From the NCBI RefSeq assembly GCF_900107045.1, contig NZ_FNON01000002.1:1054001-1118000 (forward strand): DNA of 64,000 nucleotides, written 5' to 3'. Within the stretch, counting starts at the first letter, position 1; the number at the start of each line of letters is the position of its first letter. Positions 56,061-64,000 of this stretch are shown piece by piece. Source of the stretch: Amycolatopsis xylanica (lineage in GTDB: Bacteria; Actinomycetota; Actinomycetes; Mycobacteriales; Pseudonocardiaceae). The translations under genes were made by a program, and so were the position numbers. The notes under the pieces were generated by a model. That model did no database searches and had not been told where the DNA came from. It saw nothing but the letters and a program-made list of their open reading frames with translations.

Positions 56061-56704
56061 CGGTCGCGCGGTACAACTTGGCTCTGCTGGGCCATTCCCA
56101 GCGCTACCTTCCCGCTTCGATCCTGCTGCTCGGCGTGCTCGGCCTGCAGTACACCGAGCGCAAAGCCCCGGTGCTGCCCGAGTTCGCGGTGAGCGCGGGC
56201 GCGCTGCTGGTCGTCTCGTGCTGGCTGACCATCGCGCTCATCGACGTCGAAGACCCCGTCCAGCGCCTGATCACCTTGAGCCACGCCAGAAAGCTCGCGC
56301 CGGTGCTGGCCGGCGCGGTCCTGACCGTGCTCCTCTGCGCTGCGGCGCTCACCGTGATCTCCGAGAGCTGGGCGTTCGCCAGTCACCTCGGCGATGTTTC
56401 CGTCGCGCACCTGGGACTCGGCGCGCTCGCACACCTCGCCTGCGCGTGCGCGGGCATCGCGATCGGCCTGCCCTGTTCACGGCTGCTGATCGGCAGGATC
56501 GGCTGGACGCTCGTGGCGGCAATCATCACGCTCATCGTCGTCATGCTGACCCACTGGCTGCCGATCGTGAACCCGATGCTCCGCGCGCTCGCGGCCGACG
56601 TTCCACCAGGTCCTGGCCCGGTGCTGATCGGCTTCGCGGCGTCGGTGATCACCCTGGTGGCCAGTGCCGGTGTGGTCGGAGTCCTGGTCCACCGCCGGGC
56701 GTAA
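56054..56704 (+). CDS. Membrane component of the ABC transporter
   Basis: 216 residues from GTG 56054, which overlaps the ATPase stop by 7 bases. Six membrane segments are visible. IALIDVEDPVQRLITLSHARKL is a conserved-looking cytoplasmic loop between the second and third. It does not match a common ABC-2 signature, but overlap with the ATPase gene makes it the cognate membrane subunit. The substrate is unknown. Confidence 0.8.
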   Translation: MLAVARYNLALLGHSQRYLPASILLLGVLGLQYTERKAPVLPEFAVSAGALLVVSCWLTIALIDVEDPVQRLITLSHARKLAPVLAGAVLTVLLCAAALTVISESWAFASHLGDVSVAHLGLGALAHLACACAGIAIGLPCSRLLIGRIGWTLVAAIITLIVVMLTHWLPIVNPMLRALAADVPPGPGPVLIGFAASVITLVASAGVVGVLVHRRA

Positions 56705-56746
56705 GCTGCAATCTGCAAATTGCATCCTGCGCGAGGAGGACCTGTG

Positions 56747-56983
56747 GTGTCTGGAACCGTGGTGATCAGCTTGACCGGCTCCGGTCACGAACTCCTCCAT
56801 CTCGCCGGATGGCTGCGCGGCGAGGACGACCTCCGTCCCGGCGTCACGATGGACGAAGACTCGATCGAGGTAGTCGTGAACAGCGGCTCGGTCGCGACCC
56901 TGTGCACGTCGGTCTTCGACTGGCTCGGCCACCGAAGAGAGATCGACTCGGTCTCACTCAGCATGAGAGCCGAGAAGGCTTAA
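56747..56983 (+). CDS. EACC1-like small protein
   Basis: 78 residues. GAGGAGG (56733-56739) favours the second of two GTGs (56747 over 56744). The order is strand (GTVVISLTGS), helix with LLHLAGWLRGEDDLRPGV, strand SIEVVVNSG, helix ATLCTSVFDWLGH and a last strand DSVSLSMRAEK. This closely follows my memory of effector-associated constant component 1 (EACC1) of actinobacterial conflict systems. No caspase, trypsin or VMAP gene is beside it. It follows the ABC genes by 42 bases and ends at a strong terminator. Confidence 0.65.
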   Translation: MSGTVVISLTGSGHELLHLAGWLRGEDDLRPGVTMDEDSIEVVVNSGSVATLCTSVFDWLGHRREIDSVSLSMRAEKA

Positions 56984-56990
56984 CAACGAC

Positions 56991-57023
56991 AAAGGCCCCG
57001 CGAGTGAGACTCGCGGGGCCTTT
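56991..57023. terminator. Bidirectional terminator before the pknB operon end
   Basis: Perfect 15-bp arms AAAGGCCCCGCGAGT (56991-57005) and ACTCGCGGGGCCTTT (57009-57023) around GAG serve the EACC1-like gene on the plus strand and the pknB operon on the minus strand. Confidence 0.95.
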
Positions 57024-57036
57024 CGTTCATCGCCGA

Positions 57037-59010
57037 TCAGGGAACGCCGGGGAACCCGGTTTTCGTCGGCGTGGTGGTTTGACCACCGTTGTTGGAGTAC
57101 ACCGTCACCGTGACGTCCTGCTTCTGCGTGAGCGTCGCGCCGGCGGACGGGTCGGTCGATGCGACGGTGCCGACATCGGTCGGGTTGAAGGTGCCCTTGG
57201 ACTTCTGAATGATCTTGCCGCCCCAGCCGGAGCTCCGGAGCTTCGCCAATTCGGCGTTCATCTGGTCCTCGGTCATCCCGACCAGGTTCGGCATCTTGAA
57301 CTGGGTCTGCGAGCCGTTGGACACCTCGAGCACGATCTGGGTGCCGACCGCCACGCTGCCGCCGTTCGGCTTCTGCGAGACGACCTGGTCCTTCGGCTTG
57401 TCGGAGTCGACGTCCTTGCGCTGGACGGTGAAGCCCGCGGCGGTGAGGCCGGCCTTGGCCTCGGCGAAGGTCTTGCCCGTGTAGTCGGTGACCGTCTTCT
57501 GTTCCTTGGTCTTGCCGATCTTGATGGTCACCTGGGTGCCCTGATCGACCGTCGAGCCGCCGGACGGGTTCTGTTCCTGGACCTTGCCCGCCTGCTTGTC
57601 GTCGTCGACGTCGACCTCTTCGACGGCCGGGTTCAGGGTCAAGCCCTGCGGAGCAAGCGCGGTTTCGGCCTCGGTGCGGGTCTTGCCGACGAGATCCGGG
57701 ACCTGCACCTTGCCGGGGTTGACGCCGACGGTCAGCTTGATCTTCGTGGTGGTCGGCACCTTGGCGCCCGCCGACGGGTCGACCGCGAGGACCTTGTTGA
57801 TCTGCTCGTTGGTGCAGTTGATCTTGCCGGTGTTCTGCACGCCGCAGGGGATCGGGATCTTCTCGTAGACGAAACCGGCACTGCGCAGCTGAGAGCCCGC
57901 TTCGGCTTCGGTCATCCCGACGACGTTGGGCACCTGTGCTTCGGTGGTCGTCTCCTTGAACGCACCCATCAGCCACATGATCAGCAGTGCCGCTCCGGCG
58001 ACGAGGATGCCGGCCACGACCGCGATGATCGTCCGCCGGCGGCGCTTCGCGCGCGGGTCCTCCTCGTCCATGGCCGCGGCGAAGTCGTCGTAGCGCTGCG
58101 ACTGGCGGCGGTCCGAGTCCATGACCTGGGTGCGCTCGTCCTCGGACATCACCATCGGCGCGGACGGGCGCTGACCCGACAAAGTGCGGACCAGGTCCGA
58201 ACGCATTTCCGCCGACGACTGGTACCGGTTGGCCGGGCCCTTCGAGAGTGCCTTCAGCACGACCGCGTCGAGCTCCGGCGAAACCGCGGGGTTCACCGAG
58301 GACGGGGGCTTCGGGTCTTCACGAACGTGCTGGTAGGCGACCGCGACGGGGGAGTCGCCGGTGAACGGCGGCTCGCCGGTGACGAGTTCGTAGAGCACAC
58401 AGCCGGCGGCGTAGACGTCCGAGCGGGCGTCGACCTGCTCGCCGCGTGCCTGCTCGGGGGAGAGGTACTGGGCGGTGCCGATCACGGCCGCGGTCTGGGT
58501 CATGGCGGACTGGCCGTCGTGCATCGCGCGGGCGATGCCGAAGTCCATCACCTTGACCGCGCCGTTCTTCGTGATCATCACGTTGGCCGGCTTCACGTCA
58601 CGGTGGACGATGCTGTGGCGGTGCGAGAAGTCCAGCGCCGCGCAGACGTCGGCCATGACCTCCATGGCCCGCTTCTGCGACATCGGGCCCTCGGTCTTGA
58701 CGATGTCACGCAGCGTCCGGCCTTCGACGTACTCCATGACGATGTACGGCAGCGGGCCGAACTCGGTGTTCGCCTCGCCGGTGTCGTAGACGGCGACGAT
58801 CGCCGGGTGGTTGAGCGCGGCCGCGTTCTGGGCCTCGCGGCGGAAGCGTTCCTGGAACTGCGGGTCGCGCGCCAGGTCGGCGCGCAGGATCTTGATCGCC
58901 ACTTCGCGGCCCAGCCGCACGTCATGACCGTGGTGTACCTCGGACATACCGCCGTAGCCGAGCGTGTCGCCCAGTTCGTACCGGTTGCTGAGCAGTCTTG
59001 GTGTGCTCAT
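57037..59010 (-). CDS. pknB: Serine/threonine protein kinase PknB with PASTA domains
   Basis: 657 residues from ATG 59008-59010, overlapping the pknA stop (ATGA). The kinase domain (about 10-270) has GYGGMSEV, Lys of [21 protein letters not shown] and activation loop [16 protein letters not shown] membrane helix follows near 328-348, then four PASTA repeats ([44 protein letters not shown]). PASTA domains sense muropeptides or lipid II. PknB controls growth and CwlM. Confidence 0.97.
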   Translation of the reverse strand: MSTPRLLSNRYELGDTLGYGGMSEVHHGHDVRLGREVAIKILRADLARDPQFQERFRREAQNAAALNHPAIVAVYDTGEANTEFGPLPYIVMEYVEGRTLRDIVKTEGPMSQKRAMEVMADVCAALDFSHRHSIVHRDVKPANVMITKNGAVKVMDFGIARAMHDGQSAMTQTAAVIGTAQYLSPEQARGEQVDARSDVYAAGCVLYELVTGEPPFTGDSPVAVAYQHVREDPKPPSSVNPAVSPELDAVVLKALSKGPANRYQSSAEMRSDLVRTLSGQRPSAPMVMSEDERTQVMDSDRRQSQRYDDFAAAMDEEDPRAKRRRRTIIAVVAGILVAGAALLIMWLMGAFKETTTEAQVPNVVGMTEAEAGSQLRSAGFVYEKIPIPCGVQNTGKINCTNEQINKVLAVDPSAGAKVPTTTKIKLTVGVNPGKVQVPDLVGKTRTEAETALAPQGLTLNPAVEEVDVDDDKQAGKVQEQNPSGGSTVDQGTQVTIKIGKTKEQKTVTDYTGKTFAEAKAGLTAAGFTVQRKDVDSDKPKDQVVSQKPNGGSVAVGTQIVLEVSNGSQTQFKMPNLVGMTEDQMNAELAKLRSSGWGGKIIQKSKGTFNPTDVGTVASTDPSAGATLTQKQDVTVTVYSNNGGQTTTPTKTGFPGVP

Positions 59011-60200
59011 TTCTGCGTGCCGTTCCATTCCGTCCAAGGTGTGCTCATCATGCCCTGAGGGCCTTCAGCCGGCTGTGTGGGTTCATAGGCCGACCCGGTC
59101 GGCCGCACGTCCGGTTGTTCATTCGCCGGTGGTTTGCTTCCGCCGCCTGCCACCTGCACGATCACCAGCACCGCGGCCGTCACGATCAAGACGACGACCA
59201 CCACCAGCGCTACCCACAGCCCGGTGTGATTCCGTCTCCGCTGTGGCAGAACGCCGGGTGGCGGAACCGGCATCAGCGCGGGATGCGACGGCGGCCCGAT
59301 CGGGGCCATCGGGTTGTGCAACGGCACTGGTGCGTAACCCGAGTTCAGCATCTGCTGGGGAACCGGCAACGGGTGCCCGGCCTTGACCGCGGCGATGGCG
59401 GCCGCGAACTCGCCGCCGTTGTTGTACCGCTGCCTCGGGTCCTTCACGAGCGTGGCTTCGATGACGGCCCGCGCATGCGGCGGGACGTCCGGCGGCAGCG
59501 GCGGCGGGATGTCGCGGATGTGCATCATCGCGACGGTCACCGCGTTCTCCGACAGGAACGGCCGATGCCCGGTCAGGCATTCCCAGCCGCAGACCGCCAG
59601 CGAGTAGACGTCGCTCGCGGGCTCCGCGCCGTGGCCGAGCGCCTGCTCCGGCGCGATGTAGTGGGCGGTGCCCATGACCATGCCGGATCGGGTCACCGGC
59701 GCGGCGTCGGCGGCCTTGGCGATGCCGAAGTCGGTGATCTTCACCTGCCCGTTCTTGGTGACCAGGATGTTGCCAGGCTTGATGTCGCGGTGCACCAGGC
59801 CCTGCTCGTGCGCCGCCTGCAGCGCGTTGCCTGCCTGCTCCAGGATGTCCAGCGTCGCGTCCGCGGTGATGCGGCCCTGTTTCGCGAGAATCCCGGCGAG
59901 CGGATCGCCCTCGACGAGCTCCATCACCAGGTACGCGATCGACAGCTCGTCGGCGACGGTCTCGCCATAGTCGTGTACGGCCGCGATACCCGGATGGTTC
60001 AGCGAAGCCGTCATCCTGGCCTCCGTGCGGAACCGGTGCAGGAACTCGGCGTCCCCGGACAGCTCCGCCTTCAGCACCTTCACCGCGACGGTGCGGTCCA
60101 GCCGGGTGTCACTGGCCTGCCAGACCTCGCCCATCCCGCCGACGGCGATCCGGTGCGTCAGCTTGTAGCGCTCGGCGAGCAGTTGACCCGTGGACAGCAT
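59007..60200 (-). CDS. pknA: Serine/threonine protein kinase PknA
   Basis: 397 residues. The kinase domain (about 10-270) has [24 protein letters not shown] and [11 protein letters not shown] Pro-rich juxtamembrane region (about 285-330) leads to a membrane helix ([21 protein letters not shown]) and a short extracellular tail without PASTA repeats. It works with PknB in regulating cell shape and division. ATG 60198-60200. pbpA lies 3 bases upstream. Confidence 0.95.
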   Translation of the reverse strand: MLSTGQLLAERYKLTHRIAVGGMGEVWQASDTRLDRTVAVKVLKAELSGDAEFLHRFRTEARMTASLNHPGIAAVHDYGETVADELSIAYLVMELVEGDPLAGILAKQGRITADATLDILEQAGNALQAAHEQGLVHRDIKPGNILVTKNGQVKITDFGIAKAADAAPVTRSGMVMGTAHYIAPEQALGHGAEPASDVYSLAVCGWECLTGHRPFLSENAVTVAMMHIRDIPPPLPPDVPPHARAVIEATLVKDPRQRYNNGGEFAAAIAAVKAGHPLPVPQQMLNSGYAPVPLHNPMAPIGPPSHPALMPVPPPGVLPQRRRNHTGLWVALVVVVVLIVTAAVLVIVQVAGGGSKPPANEQPDVRPTGSAYEPTQPAEGPQGMMSTPWTEWNGTQK

Positions 60201-60203
60201 CCG

Positions 60204-61673
60204 CTATCCACCCCCGAGCTTCGCGTTGATCGCCGCGCGGCCGATCTCGGCGGCGACCGTGCCACCGGTCGCCTCCAGGCCGCGGTTGCCGCCGGACTCG
60301 ACGATGACCGCGACCGCGATCTGCGGGTCGTTGGCGGGCGCGAACCCGGTGTACCAGGCGTGCGGCGGGGTGTTCTTCGGGTCGTTGCCGTGCTCGGCGG
60401 TGCCCGTCTTCGACGCGATCTGGATGTCGTCGCGCTTGCCGCCGCCCTTGGTGAAGCCTTCCGACGCGATCATCATGTCGCGAAGGATGTTCGCGTTCGA
60501 GCTGCTCAGCGCCGGGGTGCCGGTCAGCTCGGTCGGGTTGATGTCCTGCAGCGTCGACGTGTCCGGCGCCAGCAGCGCCTGCACGAGCTGCGGCTTCATG
60601 GCCATGCCGCCGTTGGCGATGGTGGCCGACAGCAGGCAGTCCTGCAGCGGGCTCAGCAGGACGTCACGCTGGCCGATGCCGCTCTGGTAGAGCGCGGCCT
60701 GCGACTCGAGCTTGCCGAGTGTCGAGGTGGCGACCTTGGTCGGGATCGCCAGGTCGGTCTGCCCGATGCCGAAGTTGACCGCGACCTTGTTCAGCTTCTC
60801 CTTGCCGAGCTTGCCGGCGAACTCCGCGAACGGGACGTTGCACGAGTGCGCGAGCGCGTCCTTGAACGTGGTGCCCGCGCACGCGGCGCCGCCGTAGTTC
60901 TCCAGCGTGGTCTGCGTCTGCGGGAGCTGCACGTTCGGCGCCGAGTTGATCGGGGTGTCGGGGCCGTTGCCGTCTTCGAGCGCGGCGGCGGCGGTGACCA
61001 GCTTGAACGTCGACCCAGGCGGGTAGATCTCCTGGATCGCGCGGTTCAGCATCGGCTTCTTCGGGTCGTTGGAGTAGGCGGTCCAGGCCTGCTCCTGCGC
61101 CTTGCCGTCGTGCGAAGCCAGCTTGTTCGGGTCGTACGACGGGGTCGAGACCATCGCGAGGATGCGGCCGGTCTTCGGCTCCATCGCGACGACCGAGCCG
61201 GTGTAGCCCTTCTTCATCATCAGCTCGTACGCGGCCTGCTGGACGGCAGGGTCGATGGTCAGCCGGACGTTGCCACCACGCGGGTCGCGGCCGGTGATCA
61301 TGTCCGAGAGCCGCCGCACGAACAGCCGCGGGTCGGAGCCGTTGAGGATGTCGTCCTCGGCCCGCTCCATGCCGCCAGCGCCGTAGCGCACCGAGTAGTA
61401 GCCGGTGACCGGCGCGTACATCGGGCCGTCGACGTAGGTGCGGGTGAAGCGGAACTTGTCGTTCGACTCGGTGACGCCCGCGACGATCTTGCCGCCGACC
61501 TGCGCGACGATCTGGCCGCGCTGGCGGGCGTACTCGTCGAGCAGCACGCGCGCGTTGCGGGAGTCGGTGCGGTAGTCGTCGGCCTTCACGACCTGGATGT
61601 AGGTGGCGTTGCCCAGCAGCAGGACCACCATGACCAGCATGGCGACGCCTACCTTGCGCAGAGGTGTGTTCAC
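60204..61673 (-). CDS. pbpA: Penicillin-binding protein PbpA (class B transpeptidase)
   Basis: 489 residues. A single N-terminal membrane anchor (about 10-30) is followed by a dimerisation region and the transpeptidase domain, with SxxK in YPPGSTFKLV, SxN in AHSCNVPFAE and KTG in ASKTGTAEHG. It crosslinks peptidoglycan, working with the RodA-type polymerase encoded directly upstream. GTG at 61671-61673 overlaps the rodA stop. Confidence 0.96.
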   Translation of the reverse strand: MNTPLRKVGVAMLVMVVLLLGNATYIQVVKADDYRTDSRNARVLLDEYARQRGQIVAQVGGKIVAGVTESNDKFRFTRTYVDGPMYAPVTGYYSVRYGAGGMERAEDDILNGSDPRLFVRRLSDMITGRDPRGGNVRLTIDPAVQQAAYELMMKKGYTGSVVAMEPKTGRILAMVSTPSYDPNKLASHDGKAQEQAWTAYSNDPKKPMLNRAIQEIYPPGSTFKLVTAAAALEDGNGPDTPINSAPNVQLPQTQTTLENYGGAACAGTTFKDALAHSCNVPFAEFAGKLGKEKLNKVAVNFGIGQTDLAIPTKVATSTLGKLESQAALYQSGIGQRDVLLSPLQDCLLSATIANGGMAMKPQLVQALLAPDTSTLQDINPTELTGTPALSSSNANILRDMMIASEGFTKGGGKRDDIQIASKTGTAEHGNDPKNTPPHAWYTGFAPANDPQIAVAVIVESGGNRGLEATGGTVAAEIGRAAINAKLGGG

Positions 61674-63124
61674 TTGGGTCGCTCCACCATCACCGTGTGT
61701 GCCTCGGCCAGCGGAGCCTGGGGCTGCTGGGGCTTGGGCCGCGACGCCGGCCTGCGCGCGGCGTCGGAGATCCGCAGCAGCAGTGCCACGAGTACGTAGT
61801 TCGCCAGCAGCGAGGAGCCGCCTCGCGAGAGGAACGGCGCGGTGATGCCCGTCATCGGGATCAGCTTGGTGACCCCGCCAACCACCACGAAGATCTGCAT
61901 CACGATGGCGAACGAGAGCCCGCCGCCGAGCAGCTTGCCGAAGGTGTCGCGGACGGCCAGCGCGCTGCGCATGCCGCGCATCGCGAGCAGCAGGTAGACC
62001 ATCAGGATCGCGGCGAGGCCGATGAAGCCGAGCTCCTCGCCGATCGCCGCGGTGATGAAGTCGGTGCTCGCCTCGGGGACCATGTCCGGCCGTCCCGCAC
62101 CGAGCCCGGTGCCGCCGACGCCACCGGTGCCGAGCCCGAAGAGGCCCTGCGCGATCTGGTAGCCGCCGCCGGGGTCGTCGTAGGTGGCGAGCGGGTCCAT
62201 CCAGTTGGCGACGCGCTGCTGGACGTGCGTGAACAGGTTGTAGGCGATGACGCAGCCCGCCATGAACATGCTGACGCCCAGCACGACCCAGATCACGCGC
62301 TCGGTGGCGACGTAGAGCATCACCAGCACGACACCGAAGAACAGCAGCGAGGTGCCGAGGTCCTTTTCGAACACCAGCACACCGATGCAGACGCCTGCCG
62401 CGATCAGGATCGGGCCGAGGTCACGGGCGCGAGGCAGTTCGACACCGAGGAACTTCCGGCCCGCCACCAGGAACAAGTCGCGTTTGGACACCAGGAACGC
62501 GGCGAAGAACACCATCAGCAGGATCTTCGCGAATTCACCTGGCTGGATCGACATGAAGCCGAGCTTGATCCACACCTTCGCGCCGTTGACCTCGGAAAGG
62601 CTCTTCGGCAGCACGGCGGGCAGCGCCAGCGCGATGACCCCGATCAGCCCGGCGGTGTAGCCGTAGCGGGTCAGCGTGCGGTGGTCCTTGACGATGATCA
62701 GCACGGCGAGGAACAACGCCAGCGCGATGACCGTCCACAGGATCTGCTTGGGCGCGTCCGGCGAGAACGCCTTGCCGTTCTGGATCGCGCGCTCGGCCGA
62801 GGCCAGGTCGATCCGGTAGATCATCACCAGGCCCATGCCGTTGAGCAGCGCGACGCACGGCAGGATCAGCGGATCCGCGTACGGCGCCCAGCGGCGGACC
62901 GCGGCATGCGCGACACCGAAGACGGTCAGGTACGAGATCCCGTACCAGAACACGGCGGCCGTGAGCTGGTGGTCCTGATTGGCCTCGACCAGCACGAAGG
63001 CGATCGTGACGATGAACGCCGCGAAGGCGAGCAACACCAGTTCGGTGCCTCGCCTCGTCGGGAGTTCACGCTGAGGATTGGTGGTGAACGCCCCCGCTGC
63101 CGGGTCTGCCAGTTGCGGACCCAT
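61670..63124 (-). CDS. rodA: SEDS-family peptidoglycan glycosyltransferase RodA/FtsW
   Basis: 484 residues with about 12 membrane helices. The SEDS motifs are visible: KVWIKLGFMSIQPGEFAKI, the catalytic-loop region around FGLGTGGVGGTGLGAGRPDMVPEASTD, and GITAPFLSRGGSS near the end. It polymerises glycan strands from lipid II. The ATG at 63122-63124 shares a base with the pstP stop. Confidence 0.95.
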   Translation of the reverse strand: MGPQLADPAAGAFTTNPQRELPTRRGTELVLLAFAAFIVTIAFVLVEANQDHQLTAAVFWYGISYLTVFGVAHAAVRRWAPYADPLILPCVALLNGMGLVMIYRIDLASAERAIQNGKAFSPDAPKQILWTVIALALFLAVLIIVKDHRTLTRYGYTAGLIGVIALALPAVLPKSLSEVNGAKVWIKLGFMSIQPGEFAKILLMVFFAAFLVSKRDLFLVAGRKFLGVELPRARDLGPILIAAGVCIGVLVFEKDLGTSLLFFGVVLVMLYVATERVIWVVLGVSMFMAGCVIAYNLFTHVQQRVANWMDPLATYDDPGGGYQIAQGLFGLGTGGVGGTGLGAGRPDMVPEASTDFITAAIGEELGFIGLAAILMVYLLLAMRGMRSALAVRDTFGKLLGGGLSFAIVMQIFVVVGGVTKLIPMTGITAPFLSRGGSSLLANYVLVALLLRISDAARRPASRPKPQQPQAPLAEAHTVMVERPK

Positions 63125-64000
63125 CAGTTACCGCCTCCTGGCGACACGGATGTCGATGAGGTCGCCTGGCAGTCCCTCCTCGGCTGTTCCGTGCCGGACG
63201 GGGCCGAAGGAGTGGTCGTCGGGGTGCCGCTCGGCTGCTGTGCGGAAGACGAGGGCGTCGGCGTCGGCGACGTGGACGGGCAAGGTGGTGGGGTGAGCAC
63301 CTTGTTGGAGCGCAGGAAGTCGTCGATGTAGCGGCGGGCCTCGTCGAGGCTGTCCTTCTTGACGCCGTTCTTGATCGCGACCCGCGCGTCCTCCTGCAGG
63401 CTGGACAGCCGCAGCGGCTCACACGCCTGGATCTGGCACGAACCCTGCTCCTGGGTCTGCAGGTCGATGCCGAGGATGCTGCCGGGCACGCCGCGGAAGA
63501 TGACGACCTCGTCGTTGGCGCCTTCACCGACGTAGTACTGGCTGAGCACGAAGTACCGGGTGGTGATCGCGGCGGCCGCGAGCACGATGAGCACCACGAT
63601 GCCGCCTACCAGCCAGCGAAATCGCTTCCGGCGTTTGGCCTTCGGGTCCTCTTGCGGCTGCGGGAGCTCCGGGCGGGGCTGGGGCGGCGGCTGCGTGAGC
63701 GCGCGGGCCCTGGCCGCCGGCGAGTCCGCCTGCGGGCGTTCGTCGCTGCCGTCACCGGCCGCGCCACCCACGATCGGGTGATCATCGCCGAAGTCGACGT
63801 CGACCACGTCGGCGATGATCACCGTGACGTTGTCGGTGCCGCCGCCGCGCAGCGCGAGCTCGATCATCCGGTCCGCGCAGTCCTGCGGGTCGCGGATGAG
63901 CATCGCGTCGGCCAGCGTCTCGTCGCTGACCATGCCGGACAGGCCGTCGGAACAGATCAGGTAGCGGTCGCCCGCCCGCGCCTCGCGCACGGTGAGCGTC
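63124..64000 (-). CDS. pstP: PP2C-family serine/threonine phosphatase PstP (partial)
   Basis: The C-terminal ~291 residues; the frame is open to the window edge, so the start lies beyond 64000. The phosphatase end shows AGDRYLICSDGLSGMV and the metal-binding GGGTDNVTVI. A Pro/Gln-rich juxtamembrane stretch, a membrane helix (WLVGGIVVLIVLAAAAITTRYF) and an extracellular tail rich in Pro, Ser and Thr follow. PstP reverses PknA/PknB phosphorylation and is encoded first in this part of the operon. Confidence 0.95.
   Translation of the reverse strand, partial: TLTVREARAGDRYLICSDGLSGMVSDETLADAMLIRDPQDCADRMIELALRGGGTDNVTVIIADVVDVDFGDDHPIVGGAAGDGSDERPQADSPAARARALTQPPPQPRPELPQPQEDPKAKRRKRFRWLVGGIVVLIVLAAAAITTRYFVLSQYYVGEGANDEVVIFRGVPGSILGIDLQTQEQGSCQIQACEPLRLSSLQEDARVAIKNGVKKDSLDEARRYIDDFLRSNKVLTPPPCPSTSPTPTPSSSAQQPSGTPTTTPSAPSGTEQPRRDCQATSSTSVSPGGGN

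Noticed and set aside
49371..56983. Complete phage-defence or conflict island including the ABC genes, kinase and EACC1-like gene
   Set aside because: No nuclease, protease or toxin effector, no integrase and no repeats are present, and the genes between belong to core metabolism (fprA, pabA).
56218..61799. Very long plus-strand open frames (over 900 codons) opposite the pknB-pknA-pbpA genes
   Set aside because: They are antisense shadows produced by third-position GC bias. Their translations are Arg/His/Asp-rich low-complexity protein without domains, while the minus-strand frames encode clear kinases and a penicillin-binding protein.

Overview
The window is the replication-origin region of a high-GC actinobacterium, most likely a Pseudonocardiaceae member of the Amycolatopsis type. 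The evidence is the gene order sigM-rsmA-trxB-trxA-cwlM ... parB-parA-rsmG-jag-yidC-yidD-rnpA-rpmH | dnaA-oriC-dnaN-gnd-recF-dciA-gyrB-gyrA-DUF3566, then ppiA ... crgA ... pabA ... pknB-pknA-pbpA-rodA-pstP. GTG starts are frequent, 4-bp start/stop overlaps are common, and the DnaA boxes and parS sites are of actinobacterial type. The taxonomic call rests on synteny and protein style, not on a database search.

Layout. 1-5.2 kb: tail of a MurJ/MviN-type protein, the SigM/anti-sigma pair, the thioredoxin system, CwlM and a GNAT acetyltransferase. 5.4-7.9 kb: a PLP aminotransferase, a Ddl-family ATP-grasp ligase and what looks like a collapsed methyltransferase gene inside a 14-bp inverted repeat. 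7.9-13.4 kb (minus strand): parB-parA-rsmG with three parS sites, a terminator, then jag-yidC-yidD-rnpA-rpmH. 13.4-25.8 kb: dnaA, oriC, dnaN, gnd, recF, dciA, gyrB, gyrA and a DUF3566 protein. 25.8-27.7 kb: tRNA-Ile, a perfectly palindromic parS, a DLW-39 small protein, tRNA-Ala and a GT2 glycosyltransferase.

27.7-44.3 kb is accessory. It has small enzymes, a SigG-like sigma factor with a SnoaL domain, a cell-wall-sorted protein, and a five-gene operon (cysE-like, cysK-like, two ATP-grasp ligases, MFS exporter) whose four junctions all overlap. That operon is the best candidate for an undescribed pathway, possibly a small peptide or modified amino acid made from O-acetylserine and exported. 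Secreted phosphatase, SMP-30-like and peptidase genes, PdxH, DoxX, a DUF2020 lipoprotein and a Lys/Ala-rich membrane protein follow.

44.4-64 kb returns to core envelope and division genes: cyclophilin, rhomboid, PH-domain protein, CrgA, class E sortase, FprA, PabA and the PknB/PknA/PbpA/RodA/PstP growth operon. Interspersed are two ABC systems, a histidine kinase with a tandemly duplicated sensor region plus its regulator, and a 78-residue EACC1-like protein without a visible effector.

Regulatory DNA beyond the origin includes clusters of DnaA boxes at 4.45-4.51, 19.67-19.70 and 46.33-46.36 kb, six parS or parS-like sites between 4.6 and 50.7 kb, an IdeR/DtxR-like box between fprA and pabA, and several well-formed terminators.
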